Below, piece after piece: positions 25,970 through 33,056 of a stretch of DNA of 33,056 nucleotides. The first letter of the stretch is position 1. Each line of letters opens with the position of its first letter. This DNA is from A37T11 sp964546645 (GTDB taxonomy: Bacteria; Bacteroidota; Bacteroidia; Sphingobacteriales; Sphingobacteriaceae). The notes beneath the pieces are model-generated. The model had not been told where the DNA came from, ran no database searches, and was given only the letters and a program-made list of their open reading frames with translations. Location of the stretch: NCBI GenBank assembly GCA_964546645.1, contig CAZJKM010000024.1, positions 1-33,056 on the forward strand. The letters run 5' to 3'. Both the position numbers and the translations under genes were made by a program.

Positions 25970-26974
25970 ATGGCAGCAAATCAAAACTTTTATAGCAGAA
26001 GAAAATTCGTGAAAATCGTCACTGTGGCGGGAGCAGGCCTGGGAATATGGGCCCATTCCCCGCTCATGGCAGGCCGGCAACAGCATCCGGCTGGCAAGCG
26101 CGTTGGCGTGATCGGTCTGGACACTTCCCACAGTGAAGTGTTTACCCGTATGATCAATGCCGGAGGGTCCGAAATGAACGGGTATAAAGTGGTGGCAGCT
26201 TATCCGCATGGAAGTGCAGATATACCTTCCGCACTAGAAATGAAACCTGGTATCATCAGGGCCGTTAAAGCAATGGGTGTTGAGATCGTAGAGAGCATAG
26301 ACGAATTACTGGAAAAAGTGGATGTGGTGTTGCTCGAATCTAACGACGGCCGCCCGCACCTGCAGCAGGCATTGCCTGTGTTTAAGGCTGGGAAAGCCGT
26401 TTTTATTGACAAGCCGATCGCTGCAGACTATGCCGGCGCAAAAGCCATTTTCCGTGAAGCGGCCGCTTATAATGTGCCGGTATTTTCCTCGTCTGCATTG
26501 CGGTTCGACGCCCATGTACAAAAGGTTGTCAGCGGCTCGATCGGTGCGGTAACGGGTGCGGATGTCCGCACACCGGCGGGTATCGACCCGCACCATCTGG
26601 AGCTGGCCTGGTACGGTATACATGGCGTGGAGATGTTATTTACCGTGATGGGAACCGGATGCAAACAGGTAACCCGTACTTACCAGGACGGAACAGATCT
26701 GGTGGTGGGTGTATGGGAAGACGGACGGATCGGTACGGTTCGGGGTATCCGAAAAGGTACTGCAGACATTGCCGGTACCGCGTTCGGCGAAAAAGGGATC
26801 GCACCTCTCGGGCCTTTTGCAACTTACCAGCCGCTGGTAAAACAAATTGTTGATTTCTTTGAAACCGGTAAGCCGCCGGTGAGTGCCGCAGAGACACTGG
26901 AAATATTCGCCTTTATGCATGCAGCGGATATCAGTAAGCGTAAAAAGGGAAAAGCCGTAAAATTAGTGCTGTAA
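25970..26974 (+). CDS. Gfo/Idh/MocA-family oxidoreductase, Tat-like exported type
   Basis: A 334-aa NAD(P)-type oxidoreductase. The N-terminus YSRRKFVKIVTVAGAGLGIWAHSPLMAG has a twin-arginine pattern (Arg10-Arg11), suggesting periplasmic location with bound cofactor. The nucleotide-binding turn is VGVIGLDTSH (a GLDTSH variant of the usual GxGxxG). The catalytic-site motif is IDKPIA (Asp147-Lys148-Pro149, Asp replacing the common Glu). WYGIHGVEMLF (His218) is the usual substrate-side His region. Exported family members can oxidise sugar hydroxyls, including C3 of glycosides, with tightly bound NAD. That role is inferred here from the DUF1080 gene nearby. It starts 21 bp after the AGE gene and ends 1 bp before the EEP start. 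Confidence 0.85.
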   Translation: MAANQNFYSRRKFVKIVTVAGAGLGIWAHSPLMAGRQQHPAGKRVGVIGLDTSHSEVFTRMINAGGSEMNGYKVVAAYPHGSADIPSALEMKPGIIRAVKAMGVEIVESIDELLEKVDVVLLESNDGRPHLQQALPVFKAGKAVFIDKPIAADYAGAKAIFREAAAYNVPVFSSSALRFDAHVQKVVSGSIGAVTGADVRTPAGIDPHHLELAWYGIHGVEMLFTVMGTGCKQVTRTYQDGTDLVVGVWEDGRIGTVRGIRKGTADIAGTAFGEKGIAPLGPFATYQPLVKQIVDFFETGKPPVSAAETLEIFAFMHAADISKRKKGKAVKLVL

Positions 26975-26975
26975 G

Positions 26976-27788
26976 GTGAGGGTGTATATTTTTTATCTCT
27001 GCCTGATACTGCCGATTTGGGGTAGCGGGCAGGAACACCCGGGAGAGAATACGGATGCGGTTCTGAAAGTAATGAGTTACAATATCCGGATTGCCAGTCC
27101 GCCATCAAAAGGCTGGGGACATACCGACCTGCAGGCCATAGCGGATGTCATCAACAGAGAGCAACCCGACCTGGTGGCTTTGCAGGAGGTGGATGTGTAT
27201 ACGGAAAGATCCGGTAAAACGTCCCACCAGGCAAAGGAGCTTGCCGGCTTAACCGGTATGTACTGGCATTTTGCAAAGGCAGTTGACAGGAGCGGCGGGG
27301 ATTATGGTGTTGCCGTTTTGTCGAAATATCCGGTGATAAAAGCCAGCAGTTATCAGTTGCCCGTTACGGAAGGCTCGGAAGGGGAGGTAAGAGGAGCTGC
27401 TCTCATATTTGTGCGGGCCGGACGGCGGAAGGTAGGATTTATGTCGGCGCACCTGGACCATTTGTCCGACGAGGATCGTTTATTTCAGGTTAAAAAACTA
27501 AACCGTATTTTGCACCGGTATGCCGATCATCCGATTATCTTTGGCGCGGATCTGAATATGGAAAGGAACAATCCGGTTATTCGTGAAATGGAGAAAAAAG
27601 TGGTACTGCATTGCCTGGACTGTCAGCCGACTTTCCCGGCCCATGATCCGGAGGTGACGCTGGACTATGTGATGCTGAATCCTGCTGCCTCCCGTATCTT
27701 CAGAGTAAAGGATTACCGGTTGGTGCATGAGACCTATGCTTCCGACCATTTACCCCTGGTGATGGAACTGGTGGAAAAGAGGGACTGA
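26976..27788 (+). CDS. Secreted endonuclease/exonuclease/phosphatase (EEP) family protein
   Basis: A 270-aa protein starting with GTG (26976, or GTG 26982) one base after the preceding stop. No upstream ATG exists in this frame. The signal peptide is about MRVYIFYLCLILPIWGSG. EEP fold motifs appear in order: VMSYNIRI (Asn36), LVALQEVD (Glu71), GDYGVAVLSKYP, MSAHLDH (His160), FGADLNM (Asp193, Asn195) and a C-terminal YASDHLPLV (Asp257-His258). The full Mg-dependent phosphoesterase set is present. Exported EEP proteins in PULs may remove phosphate or cleave phosphodiesters. Its coexistence with the metallophosphoesterase hints at a phosphorylated ligand, or at phosphate scavenging (inference). 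Confidence 0.85.
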   Translation: MRVYIFYLCLILPIWGSGQEHPGENTDAVLKVMSYNIRIASPPSKGWGHTDLQAIADVINREQPDLVALQEVDVYTERSGKTSHQAKELAGLTGMYWHFAKAVDRSGGDYGVAVLSKYPVIKASSYQLPVTEGSEGEVRGAALIFVRAGRRKVGFMSAHLDHLSDEDRLFQVKKLNRILHRYADHPIIFGADLNMERNNPVIREMEKKVVLHCLDCQPTFPAHDPEVTLDYVMLNPAASRIFRVKDYRLVHETYASDHLPLVMELVEKRD

Positions 27789-27813
27789 GGGGTCAGGGTG
27801 CAACGAATAATAT

Positions 27814-30501
27814 ATGATACGAATAACAAATAAATCCATGCTAAACAAACAGGTATATCTGTATACGATTTTTCTTTTTTTGGGCTTTACAGCCTGCCAG
27901 CCGGGTAAAGGTGTGAAAACCACTGTTGCGCCCGATAGCAGCCGGTATACGCGCACGGTGCTGACCGAAGGCCTTGACGAGCCGATGCAGCTGGTGATCC
28001 TGCCCGGGAACGACGTCCTTTTCGTGGAGCGGAAAGGTGGGGTAAAGCTCTACAAGGACAAAACCAGGGAAACACGCGTGCTGGCGAACTTCAGCGTCTT
28101 CAGCGGCATCGAAGACGGGCTGCTGGGTGCGGTGGCGGATCCTGGTTTTGCGAAGAACCACTGGATCTATTTTTACTATGCCGTGGCCGGGGAGAAACAC
28201 GTGAACCGGCTTTCCCGTTTTGAGTTTAAGAACGATGAGCTGCTGCTGAACACAGAGACGATCATCCTGGAGATTCCCACGCAGCGGATCTATTGCTGCC
28301 ACTCAGCGGGCTATCTGGCGTTTGACCGGAATGGAAACCTGTACCTGTCCACGGGTGATAATACCAATGCGGAAGAAACCGAGGGCTTTACGCCGGTGGA
28401 CGAACGCCCCGGGCGGCAGCTGGCAGATGACCAGGCCACCGCAGCCAACACCAACGACCTGCGCGGCAAGATACTTCGTATCAAACCGCTTCCGCAGGGT
28501 GGTTACAGCATTCCGGCCGGGAACCTGTTCCCGGAAGGTACGGAAAAAGCCCGGCCTGAGATTTATGCGATGGGCATGCGTAACCCGTACCGGTTCAGCA
28601 TCGATTCCGAAACGGGTTACCTATATTTCGGGGACGTGGGACCGGATACCCAAGTGAAGGCACCTGACGGGGAGTTTATGAGTTACGATGAGATCAATCA
28701 GGTGCGTGAACCGGGGTTCTTCGGGTGGCCCTACTTCCTGGGTAACAACGATGTTTTTCCGAAGTATAATTATGAGACGAAAGAAGCGGAGCCGGGCAAG
28801 GATCCGGCAAGGCCGATGAATGAGTCGCCGAACAATACCGGTCTGGTGGAACTGCCTCCGGCGCAGCCTGCCATGATCTGGTACGGGAAGAGCAATTCCA
28901 GGCATTTTCCGCTGGTGGGCAGTGGCGGTGCTTCAGCGATGGCGGGGCCCGTTTATTACCGGAAGCAGTTTAAGAAGGCTCCCTATAAGTTGTCAGACTA
29001 CTATGATGGGAAGTTATTTATCTATGAATGGATCCGGGGCTGGATCATGGCTGTCAGCTTTGATGAGCAGGGTCATTATGTTGGTATGGAGCCTTTCCTG
29101 GGACACTGGAAGTTTGATGCGCCGGTGGATATGCAGTTTGCACCGGATGGCGCGATTTATATACTGGAATACGGGACCAACTGGTTTTCCAAAAACACGA
29201 ATGCGCGGCTGATCCGGATCGAGTATGCCGAAGGCAATCGTAACCCGATTCCTTCCATTGAGATGGATCAGCAGTACGGATCGGCTCCCTTCACGGTGAA
29301 CTTTTCGGCGGATGGTACCATTGACCATGACGGATCTGACGGGCTGACCTATCAATGGGCAATAGGCGATCAGACGTATGAGGGGGAGACGGCTTCCCAT
29401 ACCTTTACGACCAACGGCAACCATGAGGTGGTTCTTACCGTAACGGATAATCAGGGTGGGAGCGGAACGGCTACAGGACAGGTGTATGTGGGGAACACCC
29501 CACCATCGGTGCACATCCGGACAACGGGCAACCGCAGTTTTTACTGGGACGGCTCGGTGCTGGATTACCAGGTAGAGGTGAATGATCGGGAAGAGGCGGT
29601 GAACGCTGACCGGATATCGGTTTCCTTTGGTTACATTCCGCACGGCAAAGATGCCGCTATTGTGCTGACGACGGGGCAGGATGCGTCCGGCTTTCGGTAC
29701 CTGAAAGGGCAGACACTGGTATCCACGCTGGACTGCCGGTCGTGTCATTCCATTGACCAGGAGTCGGTCGGTCCCACCTACCAGGCGATTGCCGCGCGGT
29801 ATGGCAGCCAGAAAGGGGCTGAATCGTTGCTGGTTGACAAGGTTATCCAGGGAGGTAGTGGTAATTGGGGCGAACGTGCGATGTCGCCGCATCCAGACCT
29901 TCCCCGTGAAGATGCACAGGAAATGGTGAGCTATATACTTTCGTTATCTGACAAAAGGGAGAAACTGCCATTGCAGGGCAGCCTTCCGCTGACGGCCCAT
30001 CGGGGCCAGGGCCAGGAGGGTGTATACCTGCTGAATGCTTCCTATCAGGACGGCGGGGCAAACGGTATTGGTGCGCTGACGGGCAGGGATTATGTATCCC
30101 TGAGGCATCCATTAGTGCAGGCGGAGGACTTTGATGAAGGAAATGTGCGGATTGCTACGATAACAACCGCATTTATGTCCTATATTTACGGCATTAAAAC
30201 CGGCAGTTCCATTCGTTTTAAGAATATCGACCTGACGGGCGTGAAAAAAATAGGGTTCCGGATACAGCCGAACGGTGCCGGTGGAACGGCAGAAGTGCGG
30301 CAAGGGGCAATCGATGGCCCATTGGTGGCCAGTGTGGTTATACCTGCCGGTAACAGCAGGGGGCCTGTAACTGGCTGGCAGGAACTGGTTGTTCCTGTAA
30401 AGGCTTCCGGTGTATTCGGAGACCTGTACGTCGTGTTTGTTAACGGGGCGGTGCAGGACCAGAATTTATTTCACATAGACTGGATGACTTTTTATAACTA
30501 A
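27814..30501 (+). CDS. PQQ-type sugar dehydrogenase / PKD / cytochrome c / CBM6 fusion lipoprotein
   Basis: An 895-aa lipoprotein (lipobox FTAC, Cys28). The start could also be Met9 at 27838, which gives a tidier signal. Residues ~45-470 form a soluble-glucose-dehydrogenase-like six-bladed propeller (GLDEPMQLVILPGNDVLFVERKG, IYCCHSAGYLAFDRNGNLYLSTGDNTN, GMRNPYRFSID, GFFGWPYFLGNN). Residues ~475-560 are a PKD domain (GSAPFTVNFSADGTIDHDG). A cytochrome c domain has CRSCH (Cys641-Cys644-His645) and Met690 as likely axial ligand. Residues ~760-895 are a CBM6-like module (LVQAEDFDEGN...HIDWMTFYN). The architecture implies sugar oxidation with electron transfer to the fused heme. The usual N-terminal ThuA partner of this class is absent. 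No PQQ biosynthesis genes are in the window. Confidence 0.88.
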   Translation: MIRITNKSMLNKQVYLYTIFLFLGFTACQPGKGVKTTVAPDSSRYTRTVLTEGLDEPMQLVILPGNDVLFVERKGGVKLYKDKTRETRVLANFSVFSGIEDGLLGAVADPGFAKNHWIYFYYAVAGEKHVNRLSRFEFKNDELLLNTETIILEIPTQRIYCCHSAGYLAFDRNGNLYLSTGDNTNAEETEGFTPVDERPGRQLADDQATAANTNDLRGKILRIKPLPQGGYSIPAGNLFPEGTEKARPEIYAMGMRNPYRFSIDSETGYLYFGDVGPDTQVKAPDGEFMSYDEINQVREPGFFGWPYFLGNNDVFPKYNYETKEAEPGKDPARPMNESPNNTGLVELPPAQPAMIWYGKSNSRHFPLVGSGGASAMAGPVYYRKQFKKAPYKLSDYYDGKLFIYEWIRGWIMAVSFDEQGHYVGMEPFLGHWKFDAPVDMQFAPDGAIYILEYGTNWFSKNTNARLIRIEYAEGNRNPIPSIEMDQQYGSAPFTVNFSADGTIDHDGSDGLTYQWAIGDQTYEGETASHTFTTNGNHEVVLTVTDNQGGSGTATGQVYVGNTPPSVHIRTTGNRSFYWDGSVLDYQVEVNDREEAVNADRISVSFGYIPHGKDAAIVLTTGQDASGFRYLKGQTLVSTLDCRSCHSIDQESVGPTYQAIAARYGSQKGAESLLVDKVIQGGSGNWGERAMSPHPDLPREDAQEMVSYILSLSDKREKLPLQGSLPLTAHRGQGQEGVYLLNASYQDGGANGIGALTGRDYVSLRHPLVQAEDFDEGNVRIATITTAFMSYIYGIKTGSSIRFKNIDLTGVKKIGFRIQPNGAGGTAEVRQGAIDGPLVASVVIPAGNSRGPVTGWQELVVPVKASGVFGDLYVVFVNGAVQDQNLFHIDWMTFYN

Positions 30502-30510
30502 ATAGCTGAT

Positions 30511-31731
30511 ATGCGTTCCATGCCCCTTTCTCTTAGTATCCGGCTTTGCCTGCTGATGTTCCTGGAATATTTTACATGGGGGGCGTGGTACGTCACCATG
30601 GGTATGTACCTGTTTAACCAGTTGCAGGCGGGGGCCATCCAGGTTGGTTCGGCTTATGCCAACCTGGCTATTGCAGCCATCATCTCACCGCTTTTCATCG
30701 GGCTGATTGCCGACCGCTTTTTTGCACCCCGGAAAGTGCTGGCTGTGCTGCATCTGGGTGGTGCTATTACGTTGTACCTGTTGGGAACCGTCAATGATTT
30801 TGGTATATTCTGGTGGTTATTGCTGCTGTATACACTGCTGTATATGCCTACTATGGCGCTATCAAATTCCATTACCTTCGCGCAGCTGAAAGACGGCGGC
30901 CGTGAGTTTCCGCTGATACGGGCATTCGGAACGCTCGGCTGGATCGTGGCGGGGTTGCTGATTGGGTTCGCAGGACTGGAAAGCAGTCCGTTTATGTTTT
31001 ATATCGCTGCCCTGTCGTCCCTTCTGCTGGTGGTGCTGAGTTTTTTCCTTCCGGATTCACGTCCGGATCAGACGGCCCGGTCCGGAAGTCTGTCCTCCGC
31101 ACTTGGGCTGGATGCACTGGTGTTGTTCAAGGACCGGTCGTTCGTGATTTTTTTCCTGTCATCGCTTGCCATTTGTATTCCGCTGTCGTTTTATTACAGT
31201 TTCACCAACTCGTTCTTAAACGATGTGGGGGTGGGAAATGCAGCGGGAAAAATGACCTTGGGTCAGTTTTCAGAATTTATTTTCATGCTGTTTATTCCGC
31301 TGTTGTTCCGCCGTTACGGTGTTAAAACACTGCTGATCATAGGAATAGTAGCGTGGATAGTCCGGTATGTGCTGTTTGCCTATGGCGATGCCGGCGCCGG
31401 TATGTGGATGTTATACGGCGGGATTATCCTGCATGGGGTTTGTTATGATTTCTTTTTTGTCACCGGACAGATCTATACGGACCAGCAGGCGGGCGACCGT
31501 TTTAAGAACGCAGCTCAGGGATTAATCACCTTTGCCACTTATGGCGTTGGCATGCTTATCGGCTCGTATGTGTCCGGGGTACTTACGGCAGCCTATGCGT
31601 TACCCGCAGGCAGCGACCAGGGGTACGACTGGCAGGGGGTGTGGATGGTGCCGGCCGGCATTTCGCTGGTCATACTGGTGGTATTCGCCTTTGTCTTTAA
31701 AGAGAAAAAGAAAGCAGCTGAAATTGTATAA
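30511..31731 (+). CDS. NupG/XapB-type MFS permease
   Basis: A 406-aa inner-membrane permease of about 12 TM segments. The nucleoside:H+ symporter signature is visible in LCLLMFLEYFTWGAWYVTMGMYLF (TM1), SPLFIGLIADRFFAPRKVLAVLHLGGA, ALSNSITFAQLKDGGREFPLIRAFGTLGWIVAGLLIG and GICYDF-like GVCYDFFFVTGQIYTDQQ. In Bacteroidota, proteins of this type are often in sugar loci and may carry sugars or sugar derivatives instead of nucleosides. The substrate here is unknown. It lies 9 bp after the PQQ enzyme gene and 9 bp before the Gfo/Idh gene, so it is co-transcribed with both. Confidence 0.88.
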   Translation: MRSMPLSLSIRLCLLMFLEYFTWGAWYVTMGMYLFNQLQAGAIQVGSAYANLAIAAIISPLFIGLIADRFFAPRKVLAVLHLGGAITLYLLGTVNDFGIFWWLLLLYTLLYMPTMALSNSITFAQLKDGGREFPLIRAFGTLGWIVAGLLIGFAGLESSPFMFYIAALSSLLLVVLSFFLPDSRPDQTARSGSLSSALGLDALVLFKDRSFVIFFLSSLAICIPLSFYYSFTNSFLNDVGVGNAAGKMTLGQFSEFIFMLFIPLLFRRYGVKTLLIIGIVAWIVRYVLFAYGDAGAGMWMLYGGIILHGVCYDFFFVTGQIYTDQQAGDRFKNAAQGLITFATYGVGMLIGSYVSGVLTAAYALPAGSDQGYDWQGVWMVPAGISLVILVVFAFVFKEKKKAAEIV

Positions 31732-31740
31732 AACAAAAAA

Positions 31741-32826
31741 ATGACAACATTATCAAAACCAATACGGGTATTAGTGGTGGGCTGTGGTAACATGGGGGCG
31801 GCTCATGCCACCGCTTACCACCAGATGGAAGAGTTTGAGATCTGCGGACTGGTATCACCCGGAGGCAGCAAGGAAAAACTGAATAATACCCTCGGTGGCG
31901 GCTATGCTTTGTACAATGACTACGAAGAAGCTTTAGCTGCCACCAAACCGGATGCAGTATGTATTTCCACTTATCCGGATACCCACGAGGCCTATGCCAT
32001 CAGGGCGATGGAACAGGGTTGCCATGTGTTTACTGAAAAACCCCTTGCCGATAGTGTGGAAGGAGCTGAACGGGTGGCTGCGGTGGCACAACGGACGGGG
32101 AAGAAACTGGTGATCGGGTATATCCTCAGGTACCATCCTTCCTGGATTCGCTTTATTGAGCTGAGCGGTGAGTTGGGCAAACCGCTGGTGATGCGGATGA
32201 ACCTGAACCAGCAAAGTCACGGTTATATGTGGGACGTACACCGTAATCTGATGAAAAGCCTGAGTCCGATTGTGGATTGTGGTGTACATTATATTGATGT
32301 GATGTGCCAGATGACGGGTAGTAAACCGGTGCAGGTAAGTGCTATCGGTGCCCGGCTGACAGATGATATTGCGGAAGGAAACTATAACTACGGGCAGTTG
32401 CAGTTGCGCTTTGAAGACGGTTCGGTTGGCTGGTATGAAGCGGGGTGGGGGCCTATGATCAGCGAAACGGCTTTTTTTGTGAAAGATGTGGTGGGGCCGA
32501 AAGGGTCGCTATCCATTATTGCTAAAGAGGCATCCGCAAGCGGGAAATCCGACTCGGTGGAAGCACATAGCAAAACAGAATCGTTACGGCTCCACTATGC
32601 TGATTTGGATGGACAGAATAACTTCATAAAAGAAGATAGATGGATTGACCTGACGGACGAGCCGGATCATCAGGAGCTGTGCAACCGCGAGCAGCGCTTT
32701 TTTCTGAAAGCCATCCAAGAGGACCTGGATTTAACGGAGCCTACAGCACATGCGCTGAATAGCCTGCGCATCGCTTTCGCGTGTGACGAGTCCGTCCGGA
32801 CCGGGAATGTGGTGAAACTGAATTAA
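31741..32826 (+). CDS. Gfo/Idh/MocA-family oxidoreductase, cytoplasmic type
   Basis: A 361-aa NAD(P)-dependent sugar or cyclitol dehydrogenase-like protein without a signal peptide. The Rossmann motif is VLVVGCGNMGAAHA (Gly14-Gly19), the catalytic Lys is in TEKPLA (Glu99-Lys100-Pro101), and IVDCGVHYIDVMCQM supplies Asp179 and His183, the usual substrate-binding pair. The C-terminal half is the standard beta-sheet dimer domain. Unlike the exported family member at 25970-26974, it has canonical GxGxxG and EKP motifs, so the two are not simple duplicates. It is the last gene of the operon and may act on the product imported by the adjacent permease. The specific substrate is not readable. Confidence 0.9.
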   Translation: MTTLSKPIRVLVVGCGNMGAAHATAYHQMEEFEICGLVSPGGSKEKLNNTLGGGYALYNDYEEALAATKPDAVCISTYPDTHEAYAIRAMEQGCHVFTEKPLADSVEGAERVAAVAQRTGKKLVIGYILRYHPSWIRFIELSGELGKPLVMRMNLNQQSHGYMWDVHRNLMKSLSPIVDCGVHYIDVMCQMTGSKPVQVSAIGARLTDDIAEGNYNYGQLQLRFEDGSVGWYEAGWGPMISETAFFVKDVVGPKGSLSIIAKEASASGKSDSVEAHSKTESLRLHYADLDGQNNFIKEDRWIDLTDEPDHQELCNREQRFFLKAIQEDLDLTEPTAHALNSLRIAFACDESVRTGNVVKLN

Positions 32827-32866
32827 AAAATCCTAACAGCGGGTAAATTTCCAAGAAACAAACCCA

Positions 32867-33002
32867 TCAGATGGTATTCATGATGTACACATCATTATAA
32901 GTAATGGTGGGGTCAGTGCCGGATCACCCTTGGCCAACTGGTCAATATAACGGGCCAGCAGTCGGATGTCCTCCTGCAATAAGCCTTTGTTAAACTCGTG
33001 TA
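32867..33002 (-). pseudogene. Frameshifted C-terminal gene remnant, unknown family
   Basis: Minus-strand translation shows a protein-like helix HEFNKGLLQEDIRLLARY then IDQLAKGDPALT, running from about 32995 to the C-run near 32909-32912. From there the plausible continuation is in another frame, TITYNDVYIMNTI, with a stop at 32869-32867. One missing base in ACCCCACC would join them. Upstream the frame meets stop codons in the 21-bp repeats, so no start exists. I do not recognise the family. The call rests on sequence character only, and a sequencing error is an alternative to real decay. Confidence 0.35.
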
Positions 33003-33056
33003 GTCGTTAGACATGAACCTTATGTCGTTAGACATGGACCTTATGTCGTTAGACAT
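33003..33056. repeat. 21-bp tandem repeat, at least 2.6 copies, running off the window end
   Basis: Units begin GTCGTTAGACATG, then have A or G, then ACCTTAT. Full copies lie at 33003-33023 and 33024-33044, and 12 bases of a third at 33045-33056. Each junction contains the palindrome ATGTC-GTTA-GACAT. On the minus strand the unit is open in one frame and would encode seven-residue repeats (MSNDIRS, MSNDIRF), ending at a stop at 32913. I do not call that a gene. Confidence 0.85.

Noticed and set aside
29014..29892. 292-aa minus-strand open frame
   Set aside because: It is antisense to the PQQ/PKD/cytochrome c gene, and its Arg/Pro/His-rich translation is typical of a shadow frame in GC-richer coding sequence.
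33003..33056. CRISPR array
   Set aside because: The units are directly adjacent, with no unique spacers and a 21-base period, so this is a tandem repeat.
32913..33056. 47-aa minus-strand open frame starting in the repeats (MSNDIRS...)
   Set aside because: After the repeats its translation is Cys/Trp/Arg-rich and not protein-like, and a neighbouring frame looks more like coding sequence.

Overview
The window comes from a Bacteroidota genome, probably a Chitinophagaceae- or Sphingobacteriaceae-like soil or water organism (family placement is low confidence). The basis is a SusC/SusD pair, several lipoproteins of Bacteroidota-typical DUF families, TAnnTTTG-type promoter elements and an almost complete lack of Shine-Dalgarno sites. 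It reads as one large carbohydrate-utilisation (PUL-like) region with few classical glycosidases and many redox, isomerase and lyase-type enzymes.

Layout. (1) 1-5227, plus strand: two tandem paralogous heparinase II/III-like proteins. The first is cut by the window start and interrupted by a 10-N assembly gap. (2) 5345-6706: a DegT/DnrJ/EryC1/StrS-type PLP aminotransferase with a Tat-like N-terminus. (3) 6839-8587, minus strand: a small secreted two-repeat protein, a secreted 3-keto-disaccharide hydrolase domain (DUF1080) protein and a tRNA-Thr(CGT). (4) 8661-9893, minus strand: a ROK-family regulator diverging from the main operon across a 382-bp AT-rich control region. (5) 10276-32826, plus strand: about 22.5 kb holding 14 co-directional genes with gaps of 1-55 bp. 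In order these are SusC, SusD, two DUF5000-type surface lipoproteins, metallophosphoesterase, TIM-barrel lipoprotein, Tat-like FAD oxidoreductase, FucP-type MFS, DUF4434-like glycosidase lipoprotein, AGE-family epimerase, Tat-like Gfo/Idh/MocA oxidoreductase, secreted EEP-family phosphatase, PQQ-type sugar dehydrogenase/PKD/cytochrome c/CBM6 fusion lipoprotein, NupG-type MFS and a cytoplasmic Gfo/Idh/MocA oxidoreductase. (6) 32827-33056: a decayed minus-strand gene end followed by a 21-bp tandem repeat that runs off the window.

How the genes may work together (inference). SusC/D and the two DUF5000 lipoproteins capture an oligosaccharide. The heparinase-like lyases and the two TIM-barrel lipoproteins shorten it. 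Exported oxidoreductases and the DUF1080 protein could process sugars by an oxidative 3-keto glycoside route, with electrons leaving through the cytochrome c domain of the PQQ enzyme. Two different MFS permeases import the products, and the AGE epimerase and cytoplasmic Gfo/Idh enzyme feed them into metabolism. Control probably lies with the divergent ROK protein: there is no hybrid two-component regulator and no ECF sigma/anti-sigma pair, and SusC has no STN signalling domain. The substrate cannot be named from sequence alone.
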